Of a stretch of 64,000 nt of DNA, positions 23,496-37,150 are shown one piece after another. The stretch's first letter is position 1. The number at the start of each line of letters is the position of its first letter. The DNA is taken from the NCBI RefSeq assembly GCF_019578655.1, contig NC_063262.1, forward strand, positions 4,657,582 to 4,721,581. Direction: 5' to 3'. This stretch comes from Ricinus communis. Its lineage: Eukaryota; Streptophyta; Magnoliopsida; Malpighiales; Euphorbiaceae. The translations under genes were made by a program, and so were the position numbers. The notes under the pieces were generated by a model. It ran no database searches and had not been told where the DNA came from. It saw only the letters and a list, made by a program, of their open reading frames with translations.

Positions 23496-26340
23496 TCTGG
23501 TTTTTGTCAATTCATCATCTCATGTGTGAATTCGTACACAGCCCCCCGCCCACGTATAATTTTTTTTCCTCCAAATTAATTATTTTGGTGGATAATTAAA
23601 AATGTTATTATTTTTGTAATTTTAGAGAAAAAAGCGCACTCAGTTCCATTTTATGGATAATGGATCTTGCAGTGGCTCTAGCCTCTACATGTTAATTACT
23701 TTTCATCCCCTCCTGTAAAACTCTGTGATCCCTTCTCTAGCGAGAAAAAATATTCCCGAATTCGATCGGTGATAGTGTAATTAATTATGAGTTGACATAA
23801 TGAGAAAAGAGAAAATAATAATTATTATTTCTTTCTTTATAACATTATGGTGTAATTGACATGTGATAACAATATTGCCTCACAACTATAAGGCATATAT
23901 ACACATTATACAGATTAAGTGGATGAATATACCGGCCGTGAGAGTGAGAGGATCCGCCGACGTCGACATCCTCTGCCATCAAATGGTGACGCATGCATTA
24001 TTAATTTGGGTCTCCACCGACTTTAATCTTAATCATTATTATAGCACTAGTGTTTGTATTATACGTTTTTTAAGCCGTATGAAGAGGGGACTGACTGACA
24101 TACAATATCTACACTTAATTAAGCAAATGGATAGTCTACGTGGGTAATGCTGCGAGTTCAAAAGTCTATAACAAAAGAGCTGGGGGTCAAAACTCAAAGC
24201 TCTCCAGAAGATATAAGAATAATTCTTTCTTTTCTTAAAAAGAAAATAAAAATTGTGCTTTGCATTTAGGGTTTTCAAAAGTAAGACACATACCACTTTT
24301 TAGTGTTATGCTGGCACAAAATGATAAAAAGCACAAACAAAAAGAGGAAATAACCTGGTTGTTGGAGAATTTGGAGATTTCTTCCAGTTTGAATCTCTGA
24401 AGCCACAATGCACCAATATTGATAATTATTATAAAGAATGTCTTTTGTATAATTCGCAATTTATTGGACATTTAACAAATTTCAGAAAAGTAGAAAAATA
24501 TACCTTTTCTTTACCAGTTCTTTTTTTATTGAACCATTACTGTTTTTGTTTACATAGATCCTTGAATTCATACGTATTAAAAGATAAACAACACTCAATT
24601 ATTATTCATTTAATTTTGGTAGTAACAAAGCAGAGATTAAAAGAGTGCCATACTTAGAGGGAAAAAAGACGTAGATAGTGAAGTCAAATAATTATCTAGC
24701 TTCGTTGTTATTGTTGTTCAAAGTAGTCACCACCGACGCAAGATATAGATTAGAGAGGAGGAAGAGTTACTCACAAGCAATCCAAAAAGTCCATTACACT
24801 ATTACTACAACTATATATATATATTCTCTCTTTTCTTTTAAAAAAATGTTTTTTTTTTGGCCCTTTCTTTTGGATGAGATAATGTATGTCTAAACTTTCT
24901 AAAAGGATTAATTAGTGCTAAAAAAGTTTGTATTCAGACGTTTACGCGCTTCTGCAGCCAATTTTAAAACCGAACATAAAACTTGTCCAAGAAAAACATA
25001 TGGCTGGGAAACAAAGCACGCCCAACAAATAATACCCATTAATTTACAGGAAAATAACAAAACAAGAGAACAACAGCAAAAAAAAAAAAAAAAAAATGAA
25101 TAAAAAAGAAGGTCTTCAATAATTGGGTAGAAGGGTCTAATTATGTGAGCATCTTATATAATTCCCAATTATGTTATTAAAAAATAATTATAGAATTTGA
25201 TGTTGTTAATTTTAGTATGCTTGATCCATGCAAGTCAGTCATCAACATAATATTAAAGAGGCAATCAAAGTAAAGATAATGTGAGCACATCATTCGTATA
25301 AATAGCAGTTCTGGACAGTCAATTATTGAATTTCTTCATTTCTTTTTCCATTTTGAAGATTTCGTTTAGTTTAAGTTAAACAACTAAATCTAAAAATCAA
25401 TAGCTTCTTATATCATGAGATATAGTGTGTTTGTTTTTGTGTGTGTGCATTGACTAGCATTTGCTCATTCAATTATAAGATGATATCATCTTAAAGATCT
25501 TAAAGATATTTATACTTCTGTTATTAGTTATACAACCTACTCATATGATTACAATGTTAAACAAGTTTAATTGATGAGTCTATTTAGATTAGTTGGAACT
25601 TTATAATTATACGTTAGGAATCTCTTGATTGGTAAGTGGGTGGCTTTACACTATATTAATAACAATTTGGAACAATATATATGTGTATGAACGCAAATCA
25701 TGATGTACAAACCCATAAAAATTTAAATAAATAAATAATAAGTAGAACCCTTAGGATTCTCATATTTATGTTTGATACTGTATGACTGAAATGAAACTTG
25801 ATGGCAGAAAAGCGTTCTGATATCTTCATTATATTACTATAATTATTGTAAACCCAAAATCTATCACTAAGATATGGAAACACTTGAATATATAGCTATT
25901 TAATTAATTGACTAATTATATTAGGTTCTCATTTCCTTTATTTCTGTAGGAATTATGGCAACTGATTAACTATCTACGTTGAAATTAAGATCCTAAATTA
26001 ATTAGCTAAAGATATTCTAACATGAACATCATGTGCTCATGTACGTTTAAGAATAACATACTACCAACCACATACTTATTATATAGATACAAACTGATTA
26101 ATTTTATAATAAATTGAAAAAGATATGAGTTTTTAATTATTCATGAATCCAGCATTACGTCACTATTCACATGTCCCCTACGGAGACAGGACACAAGGGA
26201 AGCTTTAATGACCAAGCACAAACTTCTTAAATTAACACAAGAATCTTCTTAGTCAAAAATATAGGAGTCTAAGTATGTTCAGCTGATTGATGGTGATTAC
26301 AGAATTCCTTAAGTTAATCATCCCACAAATTGTTAATTAG
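23496..26340. other. ACS 3' flank and start of the 28.6-kb gene-free spacer
   Basis: The first 200-300 bases are probably 3' UTR. Beyond that only short ORFs and AT-rich sequence with A/T runs are seen (for example an A18 run near 25079-25096). No gene, RNA gene or clear transposon end could be supported. Confidence 0.5.
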
Positions 26341-26344
26341 GTTT

Positions 26345-26397
26345 TGACCAGTGCTTAAAGCTGAAACTTTCAGACCAGAAAGTTGTGGATTCAATTT
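26345..26397 (+). mobile_element. tRNA-like SINE head beside a long TA microsatellite
   Basis: CCAGTGCTTAAAGCTG resembles box A. About 30 bases on, GTGGATTCAATTTCCAC resembles box B with its flanking stem. The arrangement follows the tRNA-derived head of plant SINEs. It leads, after about 40 bases, into the (TA)n tract at 26438. Tail and target duplication were not resolved. Confidence 0.45.
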
Positions 26398-26431
26398 CCA
26401 CAGTTTAGTGTATGTCTATCACAATTAATAG

Positions 26432-26437
<6 letters not shown>

Positions 26438-26504
<67 letters not shown>
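26438..26504. repeat. (TA)n microsatellite, about 33 units
   Basis: A perfect TA run of about 67 bases, the longest in the window. Its true length may be unreliable in assembly. Confidence 0.95.
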
Positions 26505-26507
<3 letters not shown>

Positions 26508-26659
26508 TATATTTATAAATGCATTATATTTTAATATTGGATGATTGATGCATATTTTTATTTAAAATTAATTAATATGTATCAATTATCTATAATTTTG
26601 TGTATAGATAGAAACATACACTAAATCTATATTATATTTAAGATTTTAAAAATTAACTC

Positions 26660-26663
<4 letters not shown>

Positions 26664-26697
<34 letters not shown>

Positions 26698-26712
26698 TAT
26701 TATATATATATA
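26664..26712. repeat. (TA)n microsatellite, interrupted
   Basis: Two TA runs separated by TTTATTAT, about 160 bases after the preceding microsatellite. Confidence 0.9.
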
Positions 26713-27110
26713 TTTATTATCTAATTTTATATTTAAAATTGACTATAATATATATTTTAGGGTAATTATCTCATTTGATATCAAAAATTTTGCACTATGA
26801 TTCTATTTTGTTCCAATTTTTTGAATTTTTTTATAACAAACCTTCTGTTTTAGTTTCAAATTAAATTATCTAAAATGATCCTCACTAATTTTAAATGACG
26901 TTTCAGTTAGAATAGAAATATATTATTAGAATTTAGTACATTAAATGTCACATCCTTTAGATAATGTATTTAATTATGACTTGAATCACCATTTTAAGAT
27001 ATGTATATACAGTCTAATCTAGCATATTGATTCGAATGATAATTAACTAAATTGTTTAGTTATATGGCATTCAATGTGTCAAAAGTATTTTTCTATCATA
27101 GTGGGTAAAT

Positions 27111-27520
27111 TAAATTGGTGATCATCGAATTTTATCCTTAATAATAAAAAAGTAACAAATTTTTAATTTGTGGTTACTAAACTTTAATTTTAATAATACT
27201 TGTAAATTTTTTCAGCACACTTAGAAGAAAAGTTAAATAGGTAAACTTCAAATTTTACATTTTGTAATAAAAAGATACCAAATCTTTAATTTTTCATAAA
27301 GGTACCACAATGTATCTTTTAATATTAAGACATTGGTATTCTTTTATTATAAAATATAAAATTTGATGACTATTTATGTGATTTATCATCACACTTATTA
27401 GAAAAATTTATTGATTTTATTAAAATTAAAATTTAATAATTATTTAGTTACAAATCAAAAATTTTATATCTTTTTATTAGATAGTATAAAATTTGATGAC
27501 CGCCAAGTTTGATGACATAT
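27111..27520. mobile_element. Relic of the same MITE family as 50141-50412
   Basis: Read on the minus strand, its right part gives GGTCATCAAATTTTATA, a (T/A)AAAAGATA(C/T)(C/A)AAA block, AAATTTTAATTTTAATA and TAAGTGTGATGATAAATCA in the same order as in the 50.1-kb element. The left part (27115-27310) repeats several of these pieces in the other direction. This looks like a fold-back or nested pair. The boundaries are approximate. Confidence 0.5.
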
Positions 27521-30395
27521 TATAGAAAGTTGACTGAAATCTCGTTAGGTAACACAATCTAAATCTAAAATAAGCAATTTGGTAAAGAAAAGGTAGTGCC
27601 AAATTAAAACATAGAGTAAGATTTTTGTACTGAATGGGTTGGCTACCCACATTCTTAATTATTTTATATGGATTCAAATGAATCGGGATGGCAGATATTT
27701 TAAGCTAAACAGAATGAAGTTTAGATCATAGAACAAAATTAGTAATTATGATGAGAATGAATAATATATTCTTTCTCCTTTCACCAGAGTCAATTAAACT
27801 AATTTTTATTAATTTCTTTTACAGTTTAAAATAAAATAATATTGATTCGACTTCCTTCGTCAGTTTAGAAGTAATAATTTTGCATAATGGGCTTTCGGCT
27901 AAGATCAAAGTTCCTTTTGATTTCATGTAGGCACTCATTTTGATAATTTCATGAACAAAATTATTGCACTTTGTCTGCCCATTGTCATAATCCAAAAATT
28001 GACTAAGAAGCAAAGTTAATAAACAATAGTAAAGAATATCTAGTAAATAAGTGACGTTAACTAAATCTTTACAAATTAAAAAGAAATGTAATGATTAAGA
28101 AATATTTAAATTATTGAAAGCCACCTAAAATATATATTTCCCAATAATTATATATTCTCTGCTACTCGTTTATGGTCCAAAAAGCTCTTCCATGTGCTGT
28201 GTGGGATAGGCAGAAAAATATATACATATAGAGCCACCCTATTTGATACTTTCAAGAAAATACATGCAAAATAATTATTACATACGCAATTTTATATTAC
28301 ATTAGAATTGCTCATGAAATATAATGAACACATAAATTAATTTCAGATTTTGAATATTCTTTCAGTTATATATAAGAATTGTTTTTGTTTTTGCTTTGTC
28401 CATGATACGCGGCGAATACCTGTTAAAACTACCCATGATACTTCCATGTGATTAGGGGTTTGGTGCTCTTTATTAATGATGGAGATACAATAGATTTAAT
28501 TTTTATAATAAAAATTTGTCCATTTCAAAAGAAATAAGAATAACAAAATTGTGGAAAGAAATGAGAATTTTGGTCGATATCCATGTTCTAACTTGTTGAC
28601 TATCTATATATAGTACGCATGTGCCCTAAATATTTTTTTGGCTTTTCTCACTTACATTATATCATCAGCCGTTAATTCTTGCATTGTAAACAATATTGAT
28701 GATCTCTCAAAGGAACTATGAGACCACTTATTATAAAGACCAATTATCAACAAAAAAATAATAAAAGTAATTCTAAACACTCTAAATCAATATTTTTTGA
28801 AAGAATAATATTCATAAAGTAAAGTAACCAAATAATAAATGCAAATGCAAATGCTTATGATTTAAAACTATATGCTAAATATAGTATTTAGTCTAGCCAT
28901 TTACTTAGTAATCTTCTTGTTTTACTTTAAGCTTAGATCTAATGAATGAGATGATGATGTGCCTTTTTCTTTAGTCACTCAAACTAATAATGCAACTAAA
29001 GTTTTTTATACCTACGTAGATTGAAGCAAAGTTAGTGTCTCTAATACATTCAACCTAAATATGTTCATAACAATTACTATTACTAAATTAATATGATGGT
29101 TAACCAACAATAATAACTGAAACTAATAAGGACGTGAAGGTAAGGAAATCAATAACAAGATACAAAAGTGAAAAGGATAAAACTAAACACTTATGAAACT
29201 AGCCTAACATATTTAACCCAATGATCATGGTATTAAATAGAAAAACATAAAACATTAAAGTAAAAATTCCTTTTAGATCCATAATTTCTTCAAGTAGGAA
29301 GATGATTGGTCATCACTCTCCACTTCTTGAAAAGCTTCTTAAATCTTAAAAGAAAGTAATGAAAACTAAACTAAAGTGTTTATGGAAGAACTGTAGAGAA
29401 AATAATGATGGACAAATATAGAAAGCATATAGAAGAGAGTTCTCCTCTTCTTCTAGAATTAGGTTTGCAGAGATATATATATAGAAAAAAGTTCTCCTCT
29501 AAATAAGTCTCTTTAGAGATGTATGCACAATATAAGTCTATCTAATAGATAAAACTTTAAATATCTTTATCTCCAACAAATACTATCTCATAAATAACTC
29601 TTAATAAAAATTCTAATAATTATACAAAATAGCTAAAATGTATCTTGGGCCTTGTAATTTTTTGGTCAGCCTTGTAAATAGTAGTCCATACATCTTATTC
29701 TTGGGCCTTGGCACGGATATATCCAATTAAGCTTTTTTTTTTTAGTATTTAGCTCCATATTTTTCTCTCTTTATTAATATTATCTGAAAATAGATAATTA
29801 AGCTTGAATGAGGTAAAAATACATATTTTCACCATATTATATATAGAAATCATATTATTAAAGCTCTAAAATACCTTAAATATCTATATATAATTTGTAT
29901 CTATCAATTATTCTCATATTTTTTGAAATTTAGATTGAAATAGATCATGGTTTCATTCGAAATTGCATTTTCACATTCATTTTATTACATTTAAATTTCT
30001 TCTGTTAAAAGGTACATTTAAATTGCAGTTTGTATCTATAAACATTTTGAATATGTGACATACATTAGGTGTACCAAGAGATTGATTAAATGATTTTACA
30101 ATAAAAATTGCTATATTTCTAAAGTGCGATTGAACAAATAATTTAAATAAATTCAACATTCAAGACATATATATAACATACTTTTCAAATTATAATATTA
30201 TATACTAATCCATTTGTCTATATTGCTACAGAATTAAATATTTTTTAGCTAATCGATACACTATTAGGACCCGCAGTAGACTCTAGATACTTATCTAAAA
30301 TAAAAGTAAGATTTAAAAGAAATTCAAACTAAGCTAGACTGAGTTTGGAAAATAACTAAACATGAATAAAAATGCATATGAGTTTCTAAAAGTTT
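27521..30395. other. AT-rich spacer without recognisable genes
   Basis: Short ORFs only, with scattered A/T tracts. No tRNA, rRNA or transposase-like sequence was seen. Confidence 0.5.
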
Positions 30396-30880
30396 CTATG
30401 AAAATTTGGGAGCATTTTTCTTAATATTAGACTAATTCTCCTTATAAAATGGATCCAAAGCCTATAGAAAATACTTCTATAATTATCTCAACTCAAATTG
30501 AGCCACCATACTAAGCAATATGCTCAACAATAATCAGACTACAATACTAGTCCAGATCACAGTAAATTAATAATATTTAATTTATTGCACATCCTAAAAA
30601 ATTTTATGAAAAATTTGGGAGCATTTTTCTTAAAATTGGACTAATTCTCCTTATAAAATGGATCCAAAACCTATAGAAAACACTTTTTAATTATTTCAAC
30701 TTAAATTGAGCCACCATACTAAGCAATGTGCAAAACATGTCCGTTATAAAAGGAAATCCCTCACTTCCTAAAGGTGAATATCTAAAATTATTGTCATTTT
30801 ATTTCTATCTTTCCATACATAACCAAAAAATGGAAAAGAATAATCAAACTACAATACTAGTCCGGATCACAGTAAATAAA
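30396..30880. repeat. Two-copy tandem duplication, second copy split by about 105 bases
   Basis: Copy 1 (30396-30570) and copy 2 (30604-30880) share TTTGGGAGCATTTTTCTTAA, then CTAATTCTCCTTATAAAATG, GAGCCACCATACTAAGCAAT and ACAATACTAGTCC in the same order. Copy 2 carries about 105 extra bases (about 30731-30838) before the ACAATACTAG segment. Either copy 2 gained an insert or copy 1 lost one. It may derive from a retrotransposon terminal repeat, but no polymerase sequence is present. Confidence 0.7.
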
Positions 30881-30949
30881 CTAAAATTTAGACTAAGATT
30901 TACAGTTAATTCTAAATTTAATTATCTGTATCAAGTCGGAGAAAACTGA

Positions 30950-31510
30950 TACTACCAAAAGTCTTGAAATTGTGTCAAGAAAACTCTAGCAGTCTACACG
31001 TAAATCAGAGCATTTTCATGCATGCTGGCTGGAAAGTTTCAACTTCACCGAAAAAAAAAATGAAAGACACCAACACGAATCTCTCGATGAGGGAAGGCTG
31101 ACCGTATAAAAATCTTCGCCTAACTCTACTGTAAATCAAGGCAGGAAAATTATGGATCGGGCAAGGTGTGTACATCACTCAAACAATGACAATGATGATT
31201 GGAATTTTTTAGGTAAGGCTTATTTAGGCGAGGAGTTGACTGGTGGCGGCTGGCGTGACCTAGTTATCTCCGATTTGGCTTGAATGAGGAAAGAAAGTCG
31301 TTCAATGTTCTTTTTCTTCTCCAAACTCAAGATTTCAACGATTGTGAGCTGAAAACAGTCAGTAACAAGACTAGGGGTCTGACTTCGTTAAACTTGTTGT
31401 TTAATAATGACTAGCGGTGAGAAAAAAGGTGGGCGAAATTGACAAGTGAGAGGGAAGGAGAGACTAAAAGTGATATAGAGAGATGTTAAGGGGCCAAAAA
31501 AGACTAAAAC
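30950..31510. other. GC-richer unidentified segment next to the tandem duplication
   Basis: It is noticeably less AT-rich than its flanks, with segments such as GGCGAGGAGTTGACTGG and GGTGGCGGCTGGCGTGACC near 31230-31260, but no long ORF. Together with the preceding duplication it may be an old retroelement or Helitron fragment. It was not identified. Confidence 0.3.
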
Positions 31511-34110
31511 AAAACCGCTATTTTGATACCCAAAATTTATTCTTTATTTTAAAACCTTATTTTATCCATAAATGACTATTTTAACTAATTCATATAATTA
31601 AAAGTTTAAGGGTGTTAACTAAAATCTTAAGTTCTAAAAATACTAAAAAAAGTTGCTTGAACTATCATCATATAATAAATTTGGTCTAATAATATTTAAT
31701 ATAGCAATTTATTATAGACAAATCAATTTTAAATTATATATTTTCCTCAAAATAAAATAAAGTAATATATATTTTCACGCATATATGTATTCATAAATGT
31801 GTTATCATGAAATCAAAAGAAAAATATAAATCGGTAATTAAATAATTTTAAGTAATATATATAATATAAAATAATAATAATAATATAGAAATATGAGATG
31901 TATAAAATAAAAATGACAATAAAATTAACTTATTTGGACAGATGCTATTTAAGATCAATTATATAAAAAGAAGAAAAAACCTACCTCTCGAAAATAAGGA
32001 TATATTTCTTTAATAGCTGATAGTTGATAGTTCGTAACTGATAAATTGAACCATTTGATAAAAAAAATTTAGTTATTATTTTTAGCATGCTAAATGACTA
32101 TTGAGTGTATAATTACATTTAAAATATATAGCTTTTGTAATATTATTGTTAATATATAAATGCAGTGTCTTTATTTTGTTCATAATAATATTATTTTTAA
32201 TTATATAAATGCAGTGAAAAAATACAAATGAATAAAAATAGTTTATAACAACTAAAAATGCTATAACTAATTTTGTTTTAACTCAAACGTATATACTATT
32301 AAGGATTTAAAATAATTATAATAGATTATATTATGCAGTTTCTTTATTGTTTTATATATATATAGAATATCATTGTCTTCAATCGTATTCAAATAAATTA
32401 CTTCGAATTTTGGAATCCTTAAATTTAATCTATCATCATATGCAGTAAGTAATCCAATAATCTTAATCCTTGTCCTTAATATGATTCCACAATAGCCTCA
32501 GGTAATACAATTCACATTCTATTGATTTCCCCATATTCACATAGACGACCATTTTTTTTATAACCGTCTATATATTATTTGATCATTTTATATATACATT
32601 TTAAGAAAAAGAAAATAATGTATCTTTCTATTTTTACTTGAAATATTGTAGAAATGGAAAAGAATTAACTCATGTCATATATTTATTTGTTTTTCCTAAT
32701 TGATACCTTCTCTGACTCAAGTTAACAACCTTATAGAATTAGGTATTATAGATATATACAAATAAAACTCAGATGATAATATAGAAAACAATAATATATT
32801 CTTTGTATAATCTGCTTTCTTTTTAAAAAAAAGTTAATAATTGGCTGGTGGAGTATTAAATGATGATAGCAATTCCATTATATGACCAAAGTTATGGCAA
32901 AAACACTAAACTACAGAAGACACACACCAGTTAAAAAGTTTTAGTTAAATTTATAAGTGGCTTTCTTAATAGAAAAAAACAAAAAAAAAAAAAAAAGAAA
33001 AGGAAAAGTTAAATTAATAATTGATGATTAGGGTAGGCCTAATCAACTTGATTATTCTTAATTAATTATACATATGGAAGATCTTTTAGTTATAACTCCA
33101 TTTATTTTCGAATTTAATTAAATGTCAACGCGGTATTAATTTGTTAAATGAGTTTCTTTTGTAACAAATCTGAGATTCTGGAGTTTCAGGTTGTAGTTAA
33201 ATATTTAATTTTGTCTTAACAATAACGAAATGCTCAACTAATTCTGGTATAGCAAACCTGTTATTTAAGAACAAATTCTACAGGACTAAAATAAGACATG
33301 GAATGGAATAGATTAAGATTATTATATATGTGCAATCAGCACCTTTTAGCATGATAACAACAGGTGTGATAGTTCAGTAAAAGCAAAGTTAAAGGATTTG
33401 GAAAGAAAGAAAAAAACCAGCTAATAAATTGGCTTTTCATGAAGCAAACCCCTGTAAAGAAAGATAAATTAAGACATGATATGAGTTGATTGGGAAAGGT
33501 TTGTGTTCATAATCACTTAGACACCAACATCACAATTAGACATTAACCACCGCCAAATGTCTGCATTTCTTATAATATTGGGACAATGACAAGAAAAGCT
33601 AGCCACAATGTTTAAATCCCATCCAAAACAAATCAACATATATCACAGTAAACTAAAACAATATTCTTAACAATTAATGACAAGAAAGTCAAGTAGTTTC
33701 ATGTCTTTTTCTTTTTCTTAAATTTCTTTTTGTCATTTAGAGATGAGCAACGTTTGAATGAAGGAAGAAAATATAGAAAGGTTTTTCTAAAAAAATCCAA
33801 TAGTTTATAATAATTTTTTTTAATATAATAGAATAGAGTAATTCAGAGCATATCGGGCATAACTCGCATAATTTTTTTTATTTACTATAGAAGTGATAAA
33901 TTTGTATAAATATCGATGGTTGGTGGACAAAAAAATTCTAACTCGAAACGTTTCTAATTTTTAAAATAATATATCAGCCAAATCACTTTGACATGAAAAA
34001 TCACCTAATTATATAAACTTTAATCAAGGAATAGGAAATGAGTAAATCATGTGAGATGAACTTTCATGTTAGGGTAATTTTGCATTATAATTAAGTCGCT
34101 AATTTTGGGA
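31511..34110. other. AT-rich spacer
   Basis: Highly AT-rich, with short A/T runs and no supported gene or clear element ends. Confidence 0.5.
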
Positions 34111-34119
34111 GAGATTTTC

Positions 34120-34520
34120 AGTTGACATGACAAATTTGATTACTAGGGTATGGGAGTCATGTGGGTTTCACATGAGCAAGATCAGCCTAGCACATGCTAG
34201 GGAACATAGAACACCTGCCCAAAAAAATTTCTTGACTACGAGTGTGAAAAGAGCAATAGTAGGAGTAGGGCTTAGAGGTTTTGTGTATTTGATAAAAAAA
34301 AAAATGTGCTCCTCGAATCCCATATTCAAATGGAGCAACCTGGTATGCCCACCCTCGGGTGATGCCTGTATTGATGGAGACAAAGGGGGGCCATGTGAAC
34401 ATGGCTTATTGCCTCCTTACAGTAATTGCTTCCTTACCCACTTCCCATACCAAGAAAATGTTAGTATCCTTAATTGGGTCCCAATTTCGGAGCGGAGGGT
34501 CCAGATATAGATTGGTGTTG
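34120..34520. ncRNA. Structured GC-richer island, candidate non-coding RNA or transposon relic
   Basis: This is an isolated island of normal GC content in an AT-rich spacer. It holds three perfect short hairpins: CATGTG/CACATG (34158-34174), CCTAGCA/TGCTAGG (34186-34201) and CCATG/CATGG (34391-34404). A long-range pair also exists: GGTATGGGA (34147-34155) with TCCCATACC (34443-34451), extended inward by GTGGGT (34161-34166) with ACCCAC (34436-34441). The 3' arm, TTCCTTACCCACTTCCCATACC in two blocks, vaguely recalls the miR482/2118 family, but the 269-base loop and short stem argue against a standard precursor. A 127-codon plus-strand frame crosses it without any recognised domain. Strand and function are unknown. 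Confidence 0.25.
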
Positions 34521-37150
34521 TCTTGGAATTTCTTCTTGAATGATTGAGTAATATATAAGATGTTTTCTTCTTCTTATTTTTTTGTCTTCATCTAGAATTG
34601 TAGCTATTTTGATGATGATGATGCAAAAAATAAAGAAAATATAGACGGTTTCTGGTTTTCCATATATAAATTGTATATGTTTGGTAAGATTTCCTCCTGT
34701 TGATCCATATCCATTCAAGACAAGCGATTACATATGTATTTAGAATTGTTAACTCACAACCAAAATAACATCTATAATTTTTAGTATTATCTTGTGCTAT
34801 ATGTGTAATTTTGGCTGAAGTATTGCTTGCTACCTCAAGTTATCCTTTTGTTTTATACCTGAAGTATTGTGGTATCACCAACTGGGAGAGCTTTCCTGAA
34901 ATAAAAAAGAAAAGAATTGCAGAGCTAACAACTTTTTTCAAAAAAATAATGTTTCATAACTAACAAAGTGTAAAAACCTAAGTACAAAAGTTTCCATATT
35001 ACAATAAGTTATCCTATAGATAAATGCATACCTTAGTGTAACGAATATAAAATTTATTTTAAAATATATTTGAATTATTAATTATATATATAATAAATGC
35101 TATGAATATAATTATTTGCTTTTTTTAAGAGTGAAATTATTGTTTAATTAGAAAAAAGTATTAGTTAACATACTAATTATATAATAAACATAAGAATCAT
35201 ATAAAGACAATATACATACTAGTCAAAAATAAATACAAATATAAAACAAATATATATATATATAAGAAATAAATACACATGATAAAGAAAAATAAATCTT
35301 GATTTATTAATTATAAATAACTAATATACTTTTTAAGACTTAAGGTTATTATATAATTAGAGAACTAGTTTATTAATTAATATAATATTTTAAACATATG
35401 CAACTACTACTTTTTAAGATTAGAATTATTTTTTAATTAAAAAATTAATTTATTAATTAATAAATTAATACAAAAATATAAAATTACATATCAGCTTAAA
35501 TCTCATGTGCTAAAAATAAATACACGTGTCAAAAAGAATTCTTATGTGTTGAAATAATAATACATATAAAAAAATTTAAATGGCACAAGATTCATATAGT
35601 ATAAATTCCCTCCTTCAAAAAAGAGTGAGAAAAAAAAAACTTGTAATTATTATTTAAAGGTATTTATATATAGTTTGATTTAATCGGTCTCTGAGATAAA
35701 TTTTTAACTAAATCAATTTGATCGATTTACAAATAATTCAAACTATATTCAATACAAGCAATTCTAAGATTTATCCATACCATATCAACTTAATTTCAGT
35801 TTAGATAGTCCATTTAGTCAGTTTACATTGTTTATCAAATTTAATAGAATATTTATTTCTTTAAAAATTAAAATTATATGTAATCATATGTATATAAATA
35901 AATTTATATCTTATAAAAGTATAATTACATGTAAGAATATATAATTTTTTATTTATAAAAGTTATTTTATTTATTTTATAAAACTTATTATAATAAACTA
36001 AAAACTCATAGAAAAGTATAAGTATAAAATGAAATTAGCATATCATCGTAGTAGAATTCATTTTATATAATGAGTTTCAAACTTTATAGTAACTCATGAG
36101 TAATATTTTTTTATACTAATTCTATGTACTAAAAAATAATAAAAGAATTTGTTTTTATTCAATATTCAGTTCAGTTTGGTTTTTATGGTTTTTTATATTC
36201 TTAATCCAGCACTAAAATTCTTGGACCTATTTGATATAAAAACCAAAATCAATCTACAATACATTGAAATTAAATTTTTTTTATTTAAATTCGATTCGAC
36301 TTGGTCGGTTTAATTGAATTTCATGCAACCCTATTTATACAAATATATCATAGTGAATTTCATTTAAAAACTTAAAAGTTGATAGTCTCGGAATTATATC
36401 AATTCTTTACAGTATAATATATTTGTATTGTCTTATATTAACTGTTAATTATTAGAATTATTGATAAAATTTGAAATAAAAAGTTTACCAGCTTAAAAAA
36501 TCTATATATAATATAGATTTTTGAAATTTATTTCTTTTTTTATAAAATTTTAGTCGTTCAATTCAATTAAAATTTGTATTCTCTTATTGACAGTAATGAG
36601 CTACACGGCCCAGACCTCTCCACAACCTATTATCATCTCTAAAAATACCACTACTAACATTACTTTATAGTAACCATCTTCGTTATGAATGCCTTTTCTA
36701 CATTCATGTTGAAGATGATTATGAATTATATTTATGAACTGGAATGATAAAGGTTGAACTTAAGTGGATGATAACAGCAATATCAGTTTACCATTTGTAA
36801 TAACTTATAGCATATTTAAAGCCTTTGCAAAAGATTCAATTTGTTATTAATATGATGGAGGTAGAGTTTTCGTTCTATATATAATTTAATCTTTTTTAAA
36901 ATTATAAAACTCTTTTTGAGAATAGATGATGATATATTTATGTTTTTTACATCATAAAATGAAATATATATATATATATATATATAAATGAATATGATTT
37001 GCTCGTATTATGTACTAATAGATTTCTTTTACATATAATAAAAGTTTATAATATCTGATTATTAGGTGATGTAATATTAGTAAATTCAGAATTCTTTAAA
37101 TTATATCTAAAAGAAAACTTTGAGAAAAGTCTATAAAATTAAAGGAACTA
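34521..37150. other. AT-rich spacer with repeat copy C and a possible hAT-like relic
   Basis: Bases 35030-35600 belong to the AT-rich repeat family also seen near 12 and 20 kb. Bases 35650-36340 contain GTTTGATTTAATCGGTC-type and rc-like GGTCGGTTTAATTGAATT ends, as in common plant hAT-type relics; this is weak. A short TA run lies at about 36963-36988. No gene. Confidence 0.4.

Noticed and set aside
34137..34455. Firm call of a miR482/2118 gene
   Set aside because: The stem is only about 15 pairs with a bulge, the loop is 269 bases and the arm sequence matches the family poorly. Kept as a candidate only.
34127..34510. 127-codon plus-strand ORF as a protein gene
   Set aside because: No domain or homolog recognised, and it contains a lysine run from an A tract. 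The segment is better described as a structured island of unknown type.
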